From a virus: a DNA stretch of 27,694 bases. Shown in pieces: positions 1-7,182 of this stretch. Position numbers and translations under genes: made by a program. The notes beneath the pieces are model-generated. The model had not been told where the DNA came from, searched no databases, and was given only the letters and a program-made list of their open reading frames with translations. Numbering within the stretch: position 1 is the first letter of the stretch; every line of letters starts with the position of its first letter. Where the stretch lies: IMG/VR virus record IMGVR_UViG_3300040801_004796, positions 1-27,694 of that record; one strand, given 5' to 3'.

Positions 1-443
1 TCATCTAATAACGCGGCTTCATCACCTCGTATGGCGTAAGAGTTGAGACCACGGCCTGAGTCTTTATGGTCTAAGCTTACCATTTGGTAAATACAGCCGT
101 TACTAAAATGTATAATGTTATTAAAGGTATCTGGAGCTTGAAACGGTAAAGCATAACCCATTTTTTTACCAGCCATTGATCCCACTACATAATCTACACC
201 CTCATAAATACCAAAAAGCTCAAGACCTTCTTTAAGTGCCGGAAGTATGCGGCTTAATATTTGGCTATAGGTGCTACCAACAAGCGCAAAAGTTGCCCTT
301 GGCATCTGGCGCACCAGCTCTTGGGTGTCTAGGCCTAAAAAAGTGGTTTTGCCAGAACCCCTTGCGCCTTCTATGTATTTTTGCTTTTGAGGCGCCTTAT
401 AAGCCATAAGTTGCATGGGGTTTAACTCAATTTTTTTGTTCAT
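1..443 (-). CDS. terL: Terminase large subunit, N-terminal part (cut by window edge)
   Basis: This is the ATPase motor that packages phage DNA into proheads. The first 147 residues are present and the rest lies beyond position 1. A Walker A loop, GARGSGKT, is at residues 26-33, and a Walker B-like GDEAALLD follows at about residues 140-147, right at the edge. The expected C-terminal nuclease domain is not in the window. The ATG at 443 is chosen because the P-loop lies about 25 residues in, as is usual for phage terminases. The start overlaps the end of the small-subunit gene by 17 bases, so the two are probably translationally coupled. The P-loop and the gene pair make the identification firm, although only the N-terminal third of a typical TerL can be seen. 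Confidence 0.88.
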   Translation of the reverse strand, partial: MNKKIELNPMQLMAYKAPQKQKYIEGARGSGKTTFLGLDTQELVRQMPRATFALVGSTYSQILSRILPALKEGLELFGIYEGVDYVVGSMAGKKMGYALPFQAPDTFNNIIHFSNGCIYQMVSLDHKDSGRGLNSYAIRGDEAALLD

Positions 444-1002
444 TCTCTACTTCTTCAAATTCTGTATCTTCCGCCTCTAGGTCGTTTAAATCAACTACAC
501 CTTTTTTAAATAGTTTATCTAGTGCTTTTTGTGTTGCGTTTGGAAGCTCTACTGTAACCGACATAGATTTTAATTTGTCTCTATTAAATGTAGAGTCGTC
601 TTTATCAAAATCCAATAAATTATCTATGTCTCTTTCAAGTTTTGCTTCAACTTCTAAATTGCCTTCTGCTTTAGCTCGCTCAATCATGTTTCGTTTCCTT
701 TCAATCTGAATAAATCTCCAAAAATCCTTATCAAATTTGTTTATTGGTCCAAAGATTAATTCTGCCTTTTTTATATCCCTGTATGCAGTGGCTTGAGATA
801 CATTAAAAAACCTCATATGAACTTTAATGGTATCAAGTATTGAATCTTTTTGAATAAGTTTTTTATAAATTGTTTCACATCTTAATTTTAAATCTTCTTC
901 AAAAGGTGTTAACTCAACAGCCCTTTCATCATAATAATGAGCTATTATGTTTTCTACAGGAGTATCTGCACGCTGTCTTTTCATAAGCCTCTTTTTACTC
1001 AT
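427..1002 (-). CDS. terS: Probable terminase small subunit
   Basis: A 191-aa protein directly upstream of the large terminase gene, which is the usual place for the DNA-recognition subunit. Residues of about 60-85 look like a helix-turn-helix (VSQATAYRDIKKAELIFG), as in terminase small subunits that bind the packaging site. The remainder is charged and helical, and the C-terminus is strongly acidic (DLNDLEAEDTEFEEVENE), possibly the contact with the large subunit. Its ATG overlaps the TGA of no upstream gene but its 5' end meets the stop of the coiled-coil gene at 999-1002 in an ATGA overlap. Function is inferred from the HTH and the position. A general phage DNA-binding protein is the alternative. 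Confidence 0.72.
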   Translation of the reverse strand: MSKKRLMKRQRADTPVENIIAHYYDERAVELTPFEEDLKLRCETIYKKLIQKDSILDTIKVHMRFFNVSQATAYRDIKKAELIFGPINKFDKDFWRFIQIERKRNMIERAKAEGNLEVEAKLERDIDNLLDFDKDDSTFNRDKLKSMSVTVELPNATQKALDKLFKKGVVDLNDLEAEDTEFEEVENEQKN

Positions 1003-1769
1003 AACAATTCATTTATTTTTAAGATGTTCAGTTGGTACTTATGTATTTTAGCCTCGCTCCTAGCAATAGCGCGCTCTGTGTTTCTTATATCGGCTTTATC
1101 CTTTAAATCAAAAAGCTTTTGGTATCGCTCTTCTACACGTTTTTCTAACCTCGTAATGTTGCTGGCAAGCCTGGCTTTTGCCGTGCGTAGTTCATCGCTG
1201 TTTAAACCATTGTATTGGTCTGCCTCACTAGGTAGTACTGTGCGGTGCTTTTTCCAGTGGTCTATTTCGCGCCATATCATCATGCGCTGGTCGTCTAGCT
1301 CCTCTATTTGTAACTGTACCTGTAGCGCCTGTTTTTCTTCTTTGGCTGGTATATCGTTTAAAACAAACTTAAGGTCGCAAAGTTCATAGAAGAGTTTTCC
1401 CAGCTCTCTATACCTAAGTCTTAGCTTTTGAGGTAGTTCCGCGTATTTAACGCCGCCATATTCTTTTTTAAGGCTCTCCGTCTTGGTTACTGTTTGCCTG
1501 TGTTTTGTTATTACAGCTTGGTCTGTGCGTGGTTCCTTTGCCTTAGCTTGTTGCACAACCTCTTTAAATGTTGTTTTTTTTGTACTTATAGGTGTTGGTG
1601 AGGCTTTGGCTTTTCGCAGCTCTTTTATTAAGAGGCTTTTAGTGTAGCTGCTCTTACCACGGCTTAAAGCCCTTAAAACTTTGTTTTTTGTTTCTGGTAG
1701 GTTTTTATAAAGAGCAACACCCTCTTTAAAATCGCAGCCATCTTCAAACCATTTTGTAATTGCTTCCAT
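999..1769 (-). CDS. Coiled-coil phage protein, first gene of the terminase block
   Basis: A 256-aa protein if the ATG at 1769 (MEAITKWFEDGCDF) is used. The reading frame opens further upstream to 1814, but that codon is TTG and the added residues would lie in the promoter-like stretch, so I reject the longer form. The N-terminal 60 residues are a compact basic helical region, and residues of about 120-250 are heptad-like and highly charged, suggesting a long coiled coil. No catalytic motif is seen. It is the first gene after late motif A and a terminator, and it couples to the TerS gene through an ATGA overlap. It could be a packaging accessory or a structural protein. I do not recognise the family. 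Confidence 0.7.
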   Translation of the reverse strand: MEAITKWFEDGCDFKEGVALYKNLPETKNKVLRALSRGKSSYTKSLLIKELRKAKASPTPISTKKTTFKEVVQQAKAKEPRTDQAVITKHRQTVTKTESLKKEYGGVKYAELPQKLRLRYRELGKLFYELCDLKFVLNDIPAKEEKQALQVQLQIEELDDQRMMIWREIDHWKKHRTVLPSEADQYNGLNSDELRTAKARLASNITRLEKRVEERYQKLFDLKDKADIRNTERAIARSEAKIHKYQLNILKINELL

Positions 1770-1799
1770 GGCTTCAAAGATTATAAAATGTAAATAGTG

Positions 1800-1810
1800 A
1801 AAAAAGGACA
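1800..1810 (-). promoter_or_regulatory. Late motif, copy A (TGTCCTTTTTT)
   Basis: On the minus strand this reads TGTCCTTTTTT, 31 bases before the ATG of the coiled-coil gene at 1769 and directly after the terminator of the capsid operon. The same core occurs at 5554-5570 and 25312-25328, each time ahead of a late gene block. This copy is the weakest, because the leading TTAC is replaced. I infer a phage late-promoter or activator element. Confidence 0.5.
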
Positions 1811-1813
1811 ACA

Positions 1814-1842
1814 AAAAACCCAGCTATAAAAACTGGGTTTTT
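1814..1842 (-). terminator. Intrinsic terminator after the capsid operon
   Basis: A 10-bp stem, AAAAACCCAG (1814-1823) with CTGGGTTTTT (1833-1842), and a 9-base loop. The A/T tracts make it work in either direction. It sits after the stop of the 101-aa gene (1877) and before late motif A, so it separates the capsid transcript from the terminase transcript. Confidence 0.8.
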
Positions 1843-1876
1843 CTACTAACCAAATCAATCAATTATATGAATAAAA

Positions 1877-2182
1877 CTACTCTAGTGATTCAAGTCTTTG
1901 TTTTACTATTCTGGCTATTGTTTCGCTATCGCTGAGTTTGCTTAAAAGCTCTATTTCTTCAGCAGATTGGCTTTTCATTATAAGACCGCTAATTGTTTTC
2001 TGACTAAGCTTTTGCTTTTTTAAAAAATTTACACCTCCTTCTAATAATTCAATAAAGGGAAAGTCTTTATTGAGATATAAAGCAAGCTCAGTCTCTTGTT
2101 TTAGTTTAGCAGTAGCATCTATACGTCCCAAGTTTGGCACTATATAAACACCTGGTCTTATTTTAAACTTTGCCTTTGCCAT
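1877..2182 (-). CDS. Small hypothetical protein, last gene of the capsid operon
   Basis: A 101-aa protein. The N-terminal 25 residues (KFKIRPGVYIVPNLGRID) look like a beta hairpin, and the rest is helical and charged, with a repeated pattern SLSDSETIARIVKQRLE near the end. No family is recognised. The ATG at 2182 overlaps the TAA of the upstream 187-aa gene by one base (TAATG), which indicates translational coupling. Its place after the capsid genes and before a terminator suggests a small head or head-tail joining protein, but there is no motif to prove this. Confidence 0.65.
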   Translation of the reverse strand: MAKAKFKIRPGVYIVPNLGRIDATAKLKQETELALYLNKDFPFIELLEGGVNFLKKQKLSQKTISGLIMKSQSAEEIELLSKLSDSETIARIVKQRLESLE

Positions 2183-2745
2183 TACACCGCAGTAAATTCT
2201 GTAATAGTGCTATTGTAAATTGGTGCAGGGTAGGGCTGCGTGTCCTGTATGCTAAAAGGCACGCCGTTTACATCTTCTGCCGTAGTACCACTATTGGCAT
2301 TAAACTCTTCAAAATACGCTGGTTTTGTAGCGCTACCTATTTGCCTAATGTCTCCATTGGTCTGCTTCACCAAGAAGATCATGCCTGCATTTTTAGCTTT
2401 ACGGCCAAAACCAAGATTTCTAGCTGAAGTACCAGGAAGCGTTCCTGTAAATACATTAGTATAGGATTTTGAGCCTTTAGGACCTACAAGCTGCGACTCC
2501 ACATTTCCGGTATCTGGTAAAACGTTAAGTTTAAAAAACCCGCCGTTTAATGGAAAGGTATGGGCTACATCTATAGTTGCAGCTTCTGCATAACTTGTAG
2601 CTGCGCTTAGTGCAGCAGGCTCTTGTATAACATCAAAGTCACTTACAAAAGCAGCATAGATCTCTACTTCGCTTACACCAGCGGCAATTTCATCCGTTGG
2701 GCAATAGTCTAAGTTCTCACTAACTATATTATCTGTACATGCCAT
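2182..2745 (-). CDS. Putative structural protein (head decoration or tail-tube-like)
   Basis: A 187-aa protein rich in Thr, Ala, Asn and Gly, with predicted beta strands and no charged coiled coil. Segments such as AGMIFLVKQTNGDIRQIGSATKPAYFEEF look like the sandwich folds of tail-tube or decoration proteins, but I cannot assign a family by motif. It is three bases downstream of the 148-aa gene and is coupled to the 101-aa gene by TAATG. Being second after the major capsid protein gene supports an abundant virion component. Tail tube is my first guess and head decoration the alternative. The true tape-measure region is 20 kb away, which weakens the tail-tube reading. Confidence 0.6.
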   Translation of the reverse strand: MACTDNIVSENLDYCPTDEIAAGVSEVEIYAAFVSDFDVIQEPAALSAATSYAEAATIDVAHTFPLNGGFFKLNVLPDTGNVESQLVGPKGSKSYTNVFTGTLPGTSARNLGFGRKAKNAGMIFLVKQTNGDIRQIGSATKPAYFEEFNANSGTTAEDVNGVPFSIQDTQPYPAPIYNSTITEFTAV

Positions 2746-2748
2746 GGC

Positions 2749-3195
2749 TTATAAGTTTAAAGGTTCTAAAAATGTGTTGTTTCCCTCTACAAGCTCTGCC
2801 ATTAATTCCTTGTCTTTAATGATTTCGCTTGTTTTCTTGGGTGTGCCGTCAACATTCAATGTTTTTGGGCTGTCTTTTTTAAAGCAATAGTACAAGCCGT
2901 TGTTGTGCTTGTATTTTGGGCGCTTTTCTGCCTTTAAGGATTTAGCTCTTGCCTCTTCCTTTTCTTTTTGCTCCAAGGCTTGCTTTTGTTTTTTAAGCTC
3001 TTGGACCTTTGCTTCTGCTGCTTCAAGCTCTTTATCTAAAGAGCCTGCTTCTGGCGCCTTGCTTTTATGGTCTTTACTGTCTTCTGCTTTTTTATTGGCA
3101 ATTGCCTTTTTTAAAGCATCTACAGTAGTAAGGCTGTCGGTATTTAAACCGAGAGCCTTAGCTTCTTTTTGGTATTCGTCTTTTGTTTTTGACAT
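2749..3195 (-). CDS. Coiled-coil protein with HeH/LEM-like N-terminus, downstream of capsid
   Basis: A 148-aa protein. The N-terminal 35 residues (EYQKEAKALGLNTDSLTTVD) resemble the small helix-extended-loop-helix or LEM-like motif seen in phage head-completion proteins. Residues of about 50-95 are an almost uninterrupted Lys/Glu/Ala coiled coil. The end (KYKHNNGLYYCFKK and on) is a short globular stretch. It begins 22 bases after the major capsid stop. Its function is unknown. A head-completion or minor capsid role is plausible from the position only. Confidence 0.65.
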   Translation of the reverse strand: MSKTKDEYQKEAKALGLNTDSLTTVDALKKAIANKKAEDSKDHKSKAPEAGSLDKELEAAEAKVQELKKQKQALEQKEKEEARAKSLKAEKRPKYKHNNGLYYCFKKDSPKTLNVDGTPKKTSEIIKDKELMAELVEGNNTFLEPLNL

Positions 3196-3217
3196 CGTTC
3201 TTAAGATTAAATTAGAT

Positions 3218-4237
3218 CTATGGTACAGTTACACCATCAATACCGTAGAGCAATTGGTTCTTAGCTGTAAGGCCAAGGCCATATTGCGCGTTGGCATAAT
3301 TAGAGACAAGTACCATTTCATCAATCCAGAAATCATAGCCTTTCCAAAATTCCATAAAGAATTTAACCTTATAGTCTGCCTTCTGCACATCTGTAACGGC
3401 TGGTCTGCCATCAAATACATCAATAAGGCGCACAAAGTTCTCGTCTGTAGTAGCAAAAATATGGTCACTGTCCATACCAGGAATACCAACAATCTCACGC
3501 TTACCTAAGCGCGTTCTTAGCTGGTTGGTTTGAAACTGATTTTGGCCAAACGTGTTTTCATAGTCTATGATGTAGCGCTCTACATTGTTTTCAGACATAA
3601 ACACCTTGTTAATCTTAGATTTAATCTTAGAAGGTATCTGTCTTTCAAACGAGGTTAACTGCTCTACAATATTAGAGTCGGTTAACGTGGTAAGCGGAAT
3701 CTTAAAACAAGATGGGTCGTTCAACGTTGCAGGATTGGTCAAAGCCAATAGGTCGGTAATTATTTTCTTAATACCGTTCATAGACTTACCAAAAGTGGCA
3801 AGGTCTCCGGCATCATACTCACCGTTAACTTCTAACCAAGCAAGGTCATCTATAACCTTTGGCAAAAGCTCCTGCTCAATAATATACCTAGAAATTGGCA
3901 TGTCCTCGCGCTGTAAATTTTCAGCATAAAGGTGTGCCCAATAGCTAGATAAAATGTCGCTAGGGTTAACTGCAAAATTTACCTTTTGGTGGTAATTTTT
4001 AAGGATTTTATGGTTTACCCTTAAAGCGCCTAGTTCGTTCCAAGTGTCATCAAAACCTTGTACTACATTGGTTAAAATAGTGTTTCCTTGTGGGTACTTA
4101 CCTTTTACCCTTGTAATTGGGCGTGTGTACATATCTAAAGTACTTGCCGATCTGTTAATGGCTGTAGATATGAGGTCTGGGTTGTGGTTTAAGTAGGTAT
4201 CTACTTCTTTTACAACATCGTTGATTGTAATGCTCAT
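3218..4237 (-). CDS. Major capsid protein
   Basis: A 339-aa protein directly after the prohead protease-scaffold gene, the standard place for the major capsid protein, and of the usual length for HK97-fold capsid proteins. It begins MSITINDVVKEVDTYLNHNP. The C-terminal half has a motif pattern seen in P2-gpN-like or Bacteroidetes capsid proteins, with EREIVGIPGMDSDHIF-like strands followed by an aromatic region (FFMEFWKGYDFWIDEMVL) and a C-terminal LGLTAKNQLLYGIDG. The gene order protease, capsid, small structural proteins, terminase supports it. The gap from the protease gene is only 6 bases. I cannot align it to a named family without a search, so the call rests on order, length and overall appearance. 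Confidence 0.78.
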   Translation of the reverse strand: MSITINDVVKEVDTYLNHNPDLISTAINRSASTLDMYTRPITRVKGKYPQGNTILTNVVQGFDDTWNELGALRVNHKILKNYHQKVNFAVNPSDILSSYWAHLYAENLQREDMPISRYIIEQELLPKVIDDLAWLEVNGEYDAGDLATFGKSMNGIKKIITDLLALTNPATLNDPSCFKIPLTTLTDSNIVEQLTSFERQIPSKIKSKINKVFMSENNVERYIIDYENTFGQNQFQTNQLRTRLGKREIVGIPGMDSDHIFATTDENFVRLIDVFDGRPAVTDVQKADYKVKFFMEFWKGYDFWIDEMVLVSNYANAQYGLGLTAKNQLLYGIDGVTVP

Positions 4238-4243
4238 GGCTTA

Positions 4244-4660
4244 TTAATTTTGCTGGTAGATTGGAGAGCTAAAATCTATATAAGGATATTTAGCATCTGG
4301 TTCGTTTTCTTTTTTAATGGTAGTATGTACATCACCTGGCTCTTTGCTAAGTTCTGTAATACGGTTCTGTAATGCAGTAAAAGTCTCTGCATTGTTAGCG
4401 CCTTTTTCAACACCAGCGGCTAGGGCTAGGTTGTTAAGCTGTGCGCTAAAATCGGTCATGGCTTGTTGCTCTTGTGCTAGTGCGTCCTCTGCCGTTTGTT
4501 GTGCTTCTTGTGCGCTGGCAACATTGGCCGCGTTGGTGGCAAGAGTCTCTTCAATAACATCTAACTGTGCATCGTTGAGATACACACCATTGTCATTGCT
4601 GGCCATAGGACCATCTAACTCAAGAACTGCCTGTACATTAGGACGTTCTTTAGTGTTCAT
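4244..4660 (-). CDS. Possible nested scaffold, in-frame internal start
   Basis: The ATG at 4660 (MNTKERPNVQAVLELDGPM) would give a 138-aa protein identical to the C-terminal part of the protease gene. It follows the Asn/Ser linker, exactly at the domain boundary. Lambda and related phages make their scaffold (Nu3) from such an internal start in the C gene. No ribosome-binding signal can be scored in this host group, so this is inference. Confidence 0.35.
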   Translation of the reverse strand: MNTKERPNVQAVLELDGPMASNDNGVYLNDAQLDVIEETLATNAANVASAQEAQQTAEDALAQEQQAMTDFSAQLNNLALAAGVEKGANNAETFTALQNRITELSKEPGDVHTTIKKENEPDAKYPYIDFSSPIYQQN

Positions 4661-5506
4661 TTGAGAATTATTTAAATTTGAATTTGAATTTACTTCTGAA
4701 AGCTCCAGCACCTTATCAATAGCATCTTGAAGATTCCCAAGGGAATTAACAAGATTTAGTTCTTTAGCCATTGGCCCGGCAAAAGTTGCACCTTTAAAAG
4801 CTTTGTCGCTTATATTTGGCATTGCAGATTTCATGTCATTAATAAAATCATCTACAATAGGATCAAGCTCTTCTTTTACCATAGCATCATAATTTCCTTC
4901 TAATGCTTCACGGTAAGCTTTGTTTTTCTCTGTGCTTTGGGTGGCGTATATAGTATGTAATGTAGCGCCCTGTTTTTCAAAGTAACCTGTTAGGTCTAAA
5001 AACTGAATGTATGCACCAATACTACCAATAGCCTCTGCTCTTGGGTTTGCTATAACTTCATCTGCGGCACTACCTATATAATACGCAGCGCTGCACATAT
5101 AACCACCTGTATAGGCTACAATAGGTTTTGGATAGTTTTTAATGTAATCATAAAACTCCGGAGTGCCACTTACTTGGCCACCACCAGAGTCTATATCTAA
5201 AACAACACCAGCAACATCATTGTTGTTTTTTAGTGCATCTAACATAGCCATCCGCGTCTGTGTGCCGTAAGGACCACATTCTTGATCGTACTTATAAATA
5301 GGGTCTTTAATATCCATAACAACCACCTTTTTATCCGAGGTGGTTGTATTGTTGGAGTTAGTTTCTTTTAAAATAGGTTTCTTAGCCTCTGGCGTTGTTA
5401 CACTGGCACCATTTAGTATGTTGAACAATAAAGGTAACTGTGCCTCGGCATAACGTTGTTCTATATACCAACCTCTATTTAAAAGACTATGAAGATTTGC
5501 AATCAT
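4244..5506 (-). CDS. Prohead protease of the S49 (SppA/lambda gpC-like) family fused to a scaffold-like C-terminus
   Basis: A 420-aa protein. Residues of about 60-270 are an S49 ClpP-fold serine peptidase: VVLDIDSGGGQVSG at about 101-114, then GGYMCSAAYYIGSAADEVIA with the probable nucleophile Ser139, then GSIGAY at 161-166. The general base is expected to be a Lys, with K194 or K196 as candidates. Residues of about 270-420 are low-complexity and Ala/Gln/Glu-rich with coiled-coil character, typical of a scaffold. A linker rich in Asn and Ser lies at about 270-282, followed by Met283. In lambda-like phages such proteins mature the prohead. It is the first gene of the capsid operon behind late motif B and an 11-bp hairpin that ends 6 bases before the ATG. 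Confidence 0.85.
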   Translation of the reverse strand: MIANLHSLLNRGWYIEQRYAEAQLPLLFNILNGASVTTPEAKKPILKETNSNNTTTSDKKVVVMDIKDPIYKYDQECGPYGTQTRMAMLDALKNNNDVAGVVLDIDSGGGQVSGTPEFYDYIKNYPKPIVAYTGGYMCSAAYYIGSAADEVIANPRAEAIGSIGAYIQFLDLTGYFEKQGATLHTIYATQSTEKNKAYREALEGNYDAMVKEELDPIVDDFINDMKSAMPNISDKAFKGATFAGPMAKELNLVNSLGNLQDAIDKVLELSEVNSNSNLNNSQMNTKERPNVQAVLELDGPMASNDNGVYLNDAQLDVIEETLATNAANVASAQEAQQTAEDALAQEQQAMTDFSAQLNNLALAAGVEKGANNAETFTALQNRITELSKEPGDVHTTIKKENEPDAKYPYIDFSSPIYQQN

Positions 5507-5512
5507 GCAATT

Positions 5513-5541
5513 AAACTATTATTCAAGTACAATAATAGTTT
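5513..5541. repeat. Perfect 11-bp inverted repeat at the 5' end of the capsid operon
   Basis: AAACTATTATT (5513-5523) and AATAATAGTTT (5531-5541) form a perfect hairpin with a 7-base loop. On the minus strand it lies between late motif B (5554-5570) and the protease ATG at 5506, ending 6 bases before the start codon. It could be an operator, an mRNA 5'-stabilising hairpin or a translation-control hairpin. Confidence 0.7.
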
Positions 5542-5553
5542 TTGCACAATGCT

Positions 5554-5570
5554 AAAAAAAGGACAGTAAA
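5554..5570 (-). promoter_or_regulatory. Late motif, copy B (TTTACTGTCCTTTTTTT)
   Basis: On the minus strand TTTACTGTCCTTTTTTT lies 47 bases before the protease ATG at 5506. It shares 15 or more bases with copy C at 25312-25328. It overlaps the last base of the region after the 177-aa gene stop (5571). I infer that it starts the capsid transcript. Confidence 0.6.
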
Positions 5571-6104
5571 TTAAAGGCTTCCAGCAAGTTCAAACGCCAA
5601 GCCTCTATTAAAGAGGTCAAACTCAAAATTTTCAAACTGTTTGCTGCTACCTAAAGTATTGCCTTGCAGCCTTACCGTGTACCCTTTTAAGTTGGCCGCG
5701 CGGCTACTGTGCAGTTCATTGTATGTAAGTACCAATGGAGACAATGTTGTGCCATATAAAAAAGTGCCTTTATACCTTTTTAATAAAACCACCACTTCTT
5801 CATTATTATAGGCGCTCAATAAGTCTTGCAGATTTTTGTCTAATGGCGTAAGCACAAAGCTTATAGATGTTCTGTAGCTTTTGCCAGAGCCGTCTGTTCT
5901 GGTCGTATGGGAAACACTAATGTTTTCTGGAAGCAAGTCTGTATTAATAACATCACTATCATCTGCAAGTGAGGCTATTATAGACTGTAACGCAGCATCT
6001 GAAGTTAAATGGTTAAATAAAGGCAGACTGTTTTTTTTAATGACACTAAGCCTGTTAAAAGTATCTGTCTGCTCATTGTTTAAGTTACAAAGTTGGTGTA
6101 TCAT
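5571..6104 (-). CDS. Hypothetical phage protein, probably a small virion component
   Basis: A 177-aa protein of mixed alpha/beta type. Residues of about 60-170 contain many alternating strands (RTDGSGKSYRTSISFVLTPL, ending GLAFELAGSL), a pattern common in small head-tail or tail-fibre-related proteins. There is no known motif. It lies just before late motif B and 46 bases after the gene at 6151, so it is probably the last gene of the early or middle transcript rather than the first late gene. The ATG at 6104 is the only convincing start. Family unknown. Confidence 0.62.
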   Translation of the reverse strand: MIHQLCNLNNEQTDTFNRLSVIKKNSLPLFNHLTSDAALQSIIASLADDSDVINTDLLPENISVSHTTRTDGSGKSYRTSISFVLTPLDKNLQDLLSAYNNEEVVVLLKRYKGTFLYGTTLSPLVLTYNELHSSRAANLKGYTVRLQGNTLGSSKQFENFEFDLFNRGLAFELAGSL

Positions 6105-6150
6105 ATCGTTTTTTTATTAAGGGACGTTTCTGCCATTTGTGGTTTTTGTC

Positions 6151-6630
6151 TTATGCGCTAATACGCATCTGCATACGTTCTTGTATAGCTTGTTTCTTAC
6201 GTTTAAAATCCTTGTAAACAGATTCTAGTTTAAGATCTTCTTCAGTAATGTCGTAAACCTTTAAAAAGTTCCTAATACAATCAAGGTACTGACTCTTATG
6301 CGTAAATTTGTTTATTATAACGTGGCAGTAGAGTTCTTCCTTAAACATCTTATCTACAATGTCGTTAAATATCTTAGATGTCCTATAGTCTATATATACA
6401 CCATTTCTTAGGTAATGGTCTTCTTTAATGATAGCGCTAAAAACCTTTGAGTTGTAGCGGTTTTTGTCGTGCCGTATATCATTGTTTTTAGACAGCATGC
6501 TTAAAATAACAGAACCTACCACACTTCTTCTGGTAGCAGTAAAGGGCCCCTTACCATATTTGGTTATTAAATATTTATGAACGTGGTCACTTACCGGAAT
6601 GTTGATTTGAATACTAAAATTTTGTGCCAT
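6151..6630 (-). CDS. Hypothetical regulator candidate with its own operator
   Basis: A 159-aa basic protein with no motif I can name. The N-terminus (FSIQINIPVSDHVHKYLITKYG) is strand-rich, and the middle and C-terminus are helical and Lys/Arg-rich, ending in a segment VYDITEEDLKLESVYKDFKR that could be a small DNA-binding helical bundle. It is preceded by a repressor-type palindrome (6657-6670) within 27 bases of its ATG, and it lies two genes upstream of late motif B. That context makes it a candidate middle or late transcription factor. This is inference from position and charge, and it may be another kind of phage protein. Confidence 0.6.
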   Translation of the reverse strand: MAQNFSIQINIPVSDHVHKYLITKYGKGPFTATRRSVVGSVILSMLSKNNDIRHDKNRYNSKVFSAIIKEDHYLRNGVYIDYRTSKIFNDIVDKMFKEELYCHVIINKFTHKSQYLDCIRNFLKVYDITEEDLKLESVYKDFKRKKQAIQERMQMRISA

Positions 6631-6656
6631 GACTTTTTCTTTAAATGTAATAAAAT

Positions 6657-6670
6657 CTATACAATTGTAC
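6657..6670. promoter_or_regulatory. Operator-like palindrome before the gene at 6630
   Basis: CTATACAATTGTAC matches the palindrome CTATACAATTGTATAG found at the repressor region (14603-14614) and at both KilA-N promoters. It lies 27 bases upstream of the ATG at 6630. A TAcaTTTa box between it and the gene could be a weak -7 element. Confidence 0.5.
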
Positions 6671-6679
6671 AGTTAATCG

Positions 6680-6937
6680 TTAAAATTTATCGTTAATCAG
6701 TTCAATTAAAGCGTTATTGAACGCTCTTTTATCTTTTCTTTTTAATTCCTTTAACTGCGTTAACAGGTTGTCTGGCGCATATACTTTTATATTGTTCTGA
6801 TCTTGATTGCCATGTACGCTAATATTGTAGCGCCTGGTAAGTTTTGGTAATGGGTGGAAGTAAACCTGACAGAATTCACATTGTTTCTGGCAAGTAGCCA
6901 TATTTTCGTTTTTGCTGTAACAGCTAAAGTTTTTCAT
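6680..6937 (-). CDS. Small Cys-containing hypothetical protein
   Basis: An 85-aa protein. The N-terminal 30 residues contain a Cys cluster (CQKQCEFCQVYFHP), possibly a small metal site. The C-terminal part (KVYAPDNLLTQLKELKRKDK, then a helix) resembles the end of ribbon-helix-helix-like or replication accessory proteins but is not diagnostic. The ATG at 6937 overlaps the TGA of the 82-aa gene (ATGA). Family unknown. Confidence 0.6.
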   Translation of the reverse strand: MKNFSCYSKNENMATCQKQCEFCQVYFHPLPKLTRRYNISVHGNQDQNNIKVYAPDNLLTQLKELKRKDKRAFNNALIELINDKF

Positions 6938-7182
6938 AATTCCCTTTTTTTATAATCGTTAATCCAAATATCACCAACAGGCACCCATATCATGCCATGG
7001 TCCAATTGCCAGGAGAGCTCATGCACATCTATGTCGTTGGTTATAAAATAAGCTTGGTTGCTAAACTCACCAGTCTTTAGGCTTTTATACCAAAATGGCT
7101 GACCAAGCTTAAGTGTTTTATCATCTACCTTTAAGTCCTCTGGAGTAGCCTTTCGTAGTTTTATGTGTACCTGTGTTTTCAT
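6934..7182 (-). CDS. Small hypothetical protein beside the probable origin
   Basis: An 82-aa protein, predicted mostly beta, Trp-rich near the end (LSWQLDHGMIWVPVGDIWIN). Sequences of this kind (KLRKATPEDLKVDDKTLKLGQ) are common in Bacteroidetes phages and plasmids, but I cannot name a function. It is the first gene after the repeat-rich region 7201-7400. Its stop overlaps the next start (ATGA). Confidence 0.6.
   Translation of the reverse strand: MKTQVHIKLRKATPEDLKVDDKTLKLGQPFWYKSLKTGEFSNQAYFITNDIDVHELSWQLDHGMIWVPVGDIWINDYKKREL

Noticed and set aside
937-1389. Plus-strand frames that overlap minus-strand late genes
   Set aside because: They have low-complexity composition opposite real genes and no promoter or family match. 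The same applies to the other opposite-strand frames in the window.
1770-1814. TTG-initiated 271-aa form of the coiled-coil gene
   Set aside because: The added 15 residues fall in the late motif and leader region, and the ATG at 1769 is suitable.
6680-6937. CxxxCxxC cluster as a radical-SAM motif
   Set aside because: An 85-aa protein is far too short for that fold, and the spacing occurs by chance in small Cys proteins.
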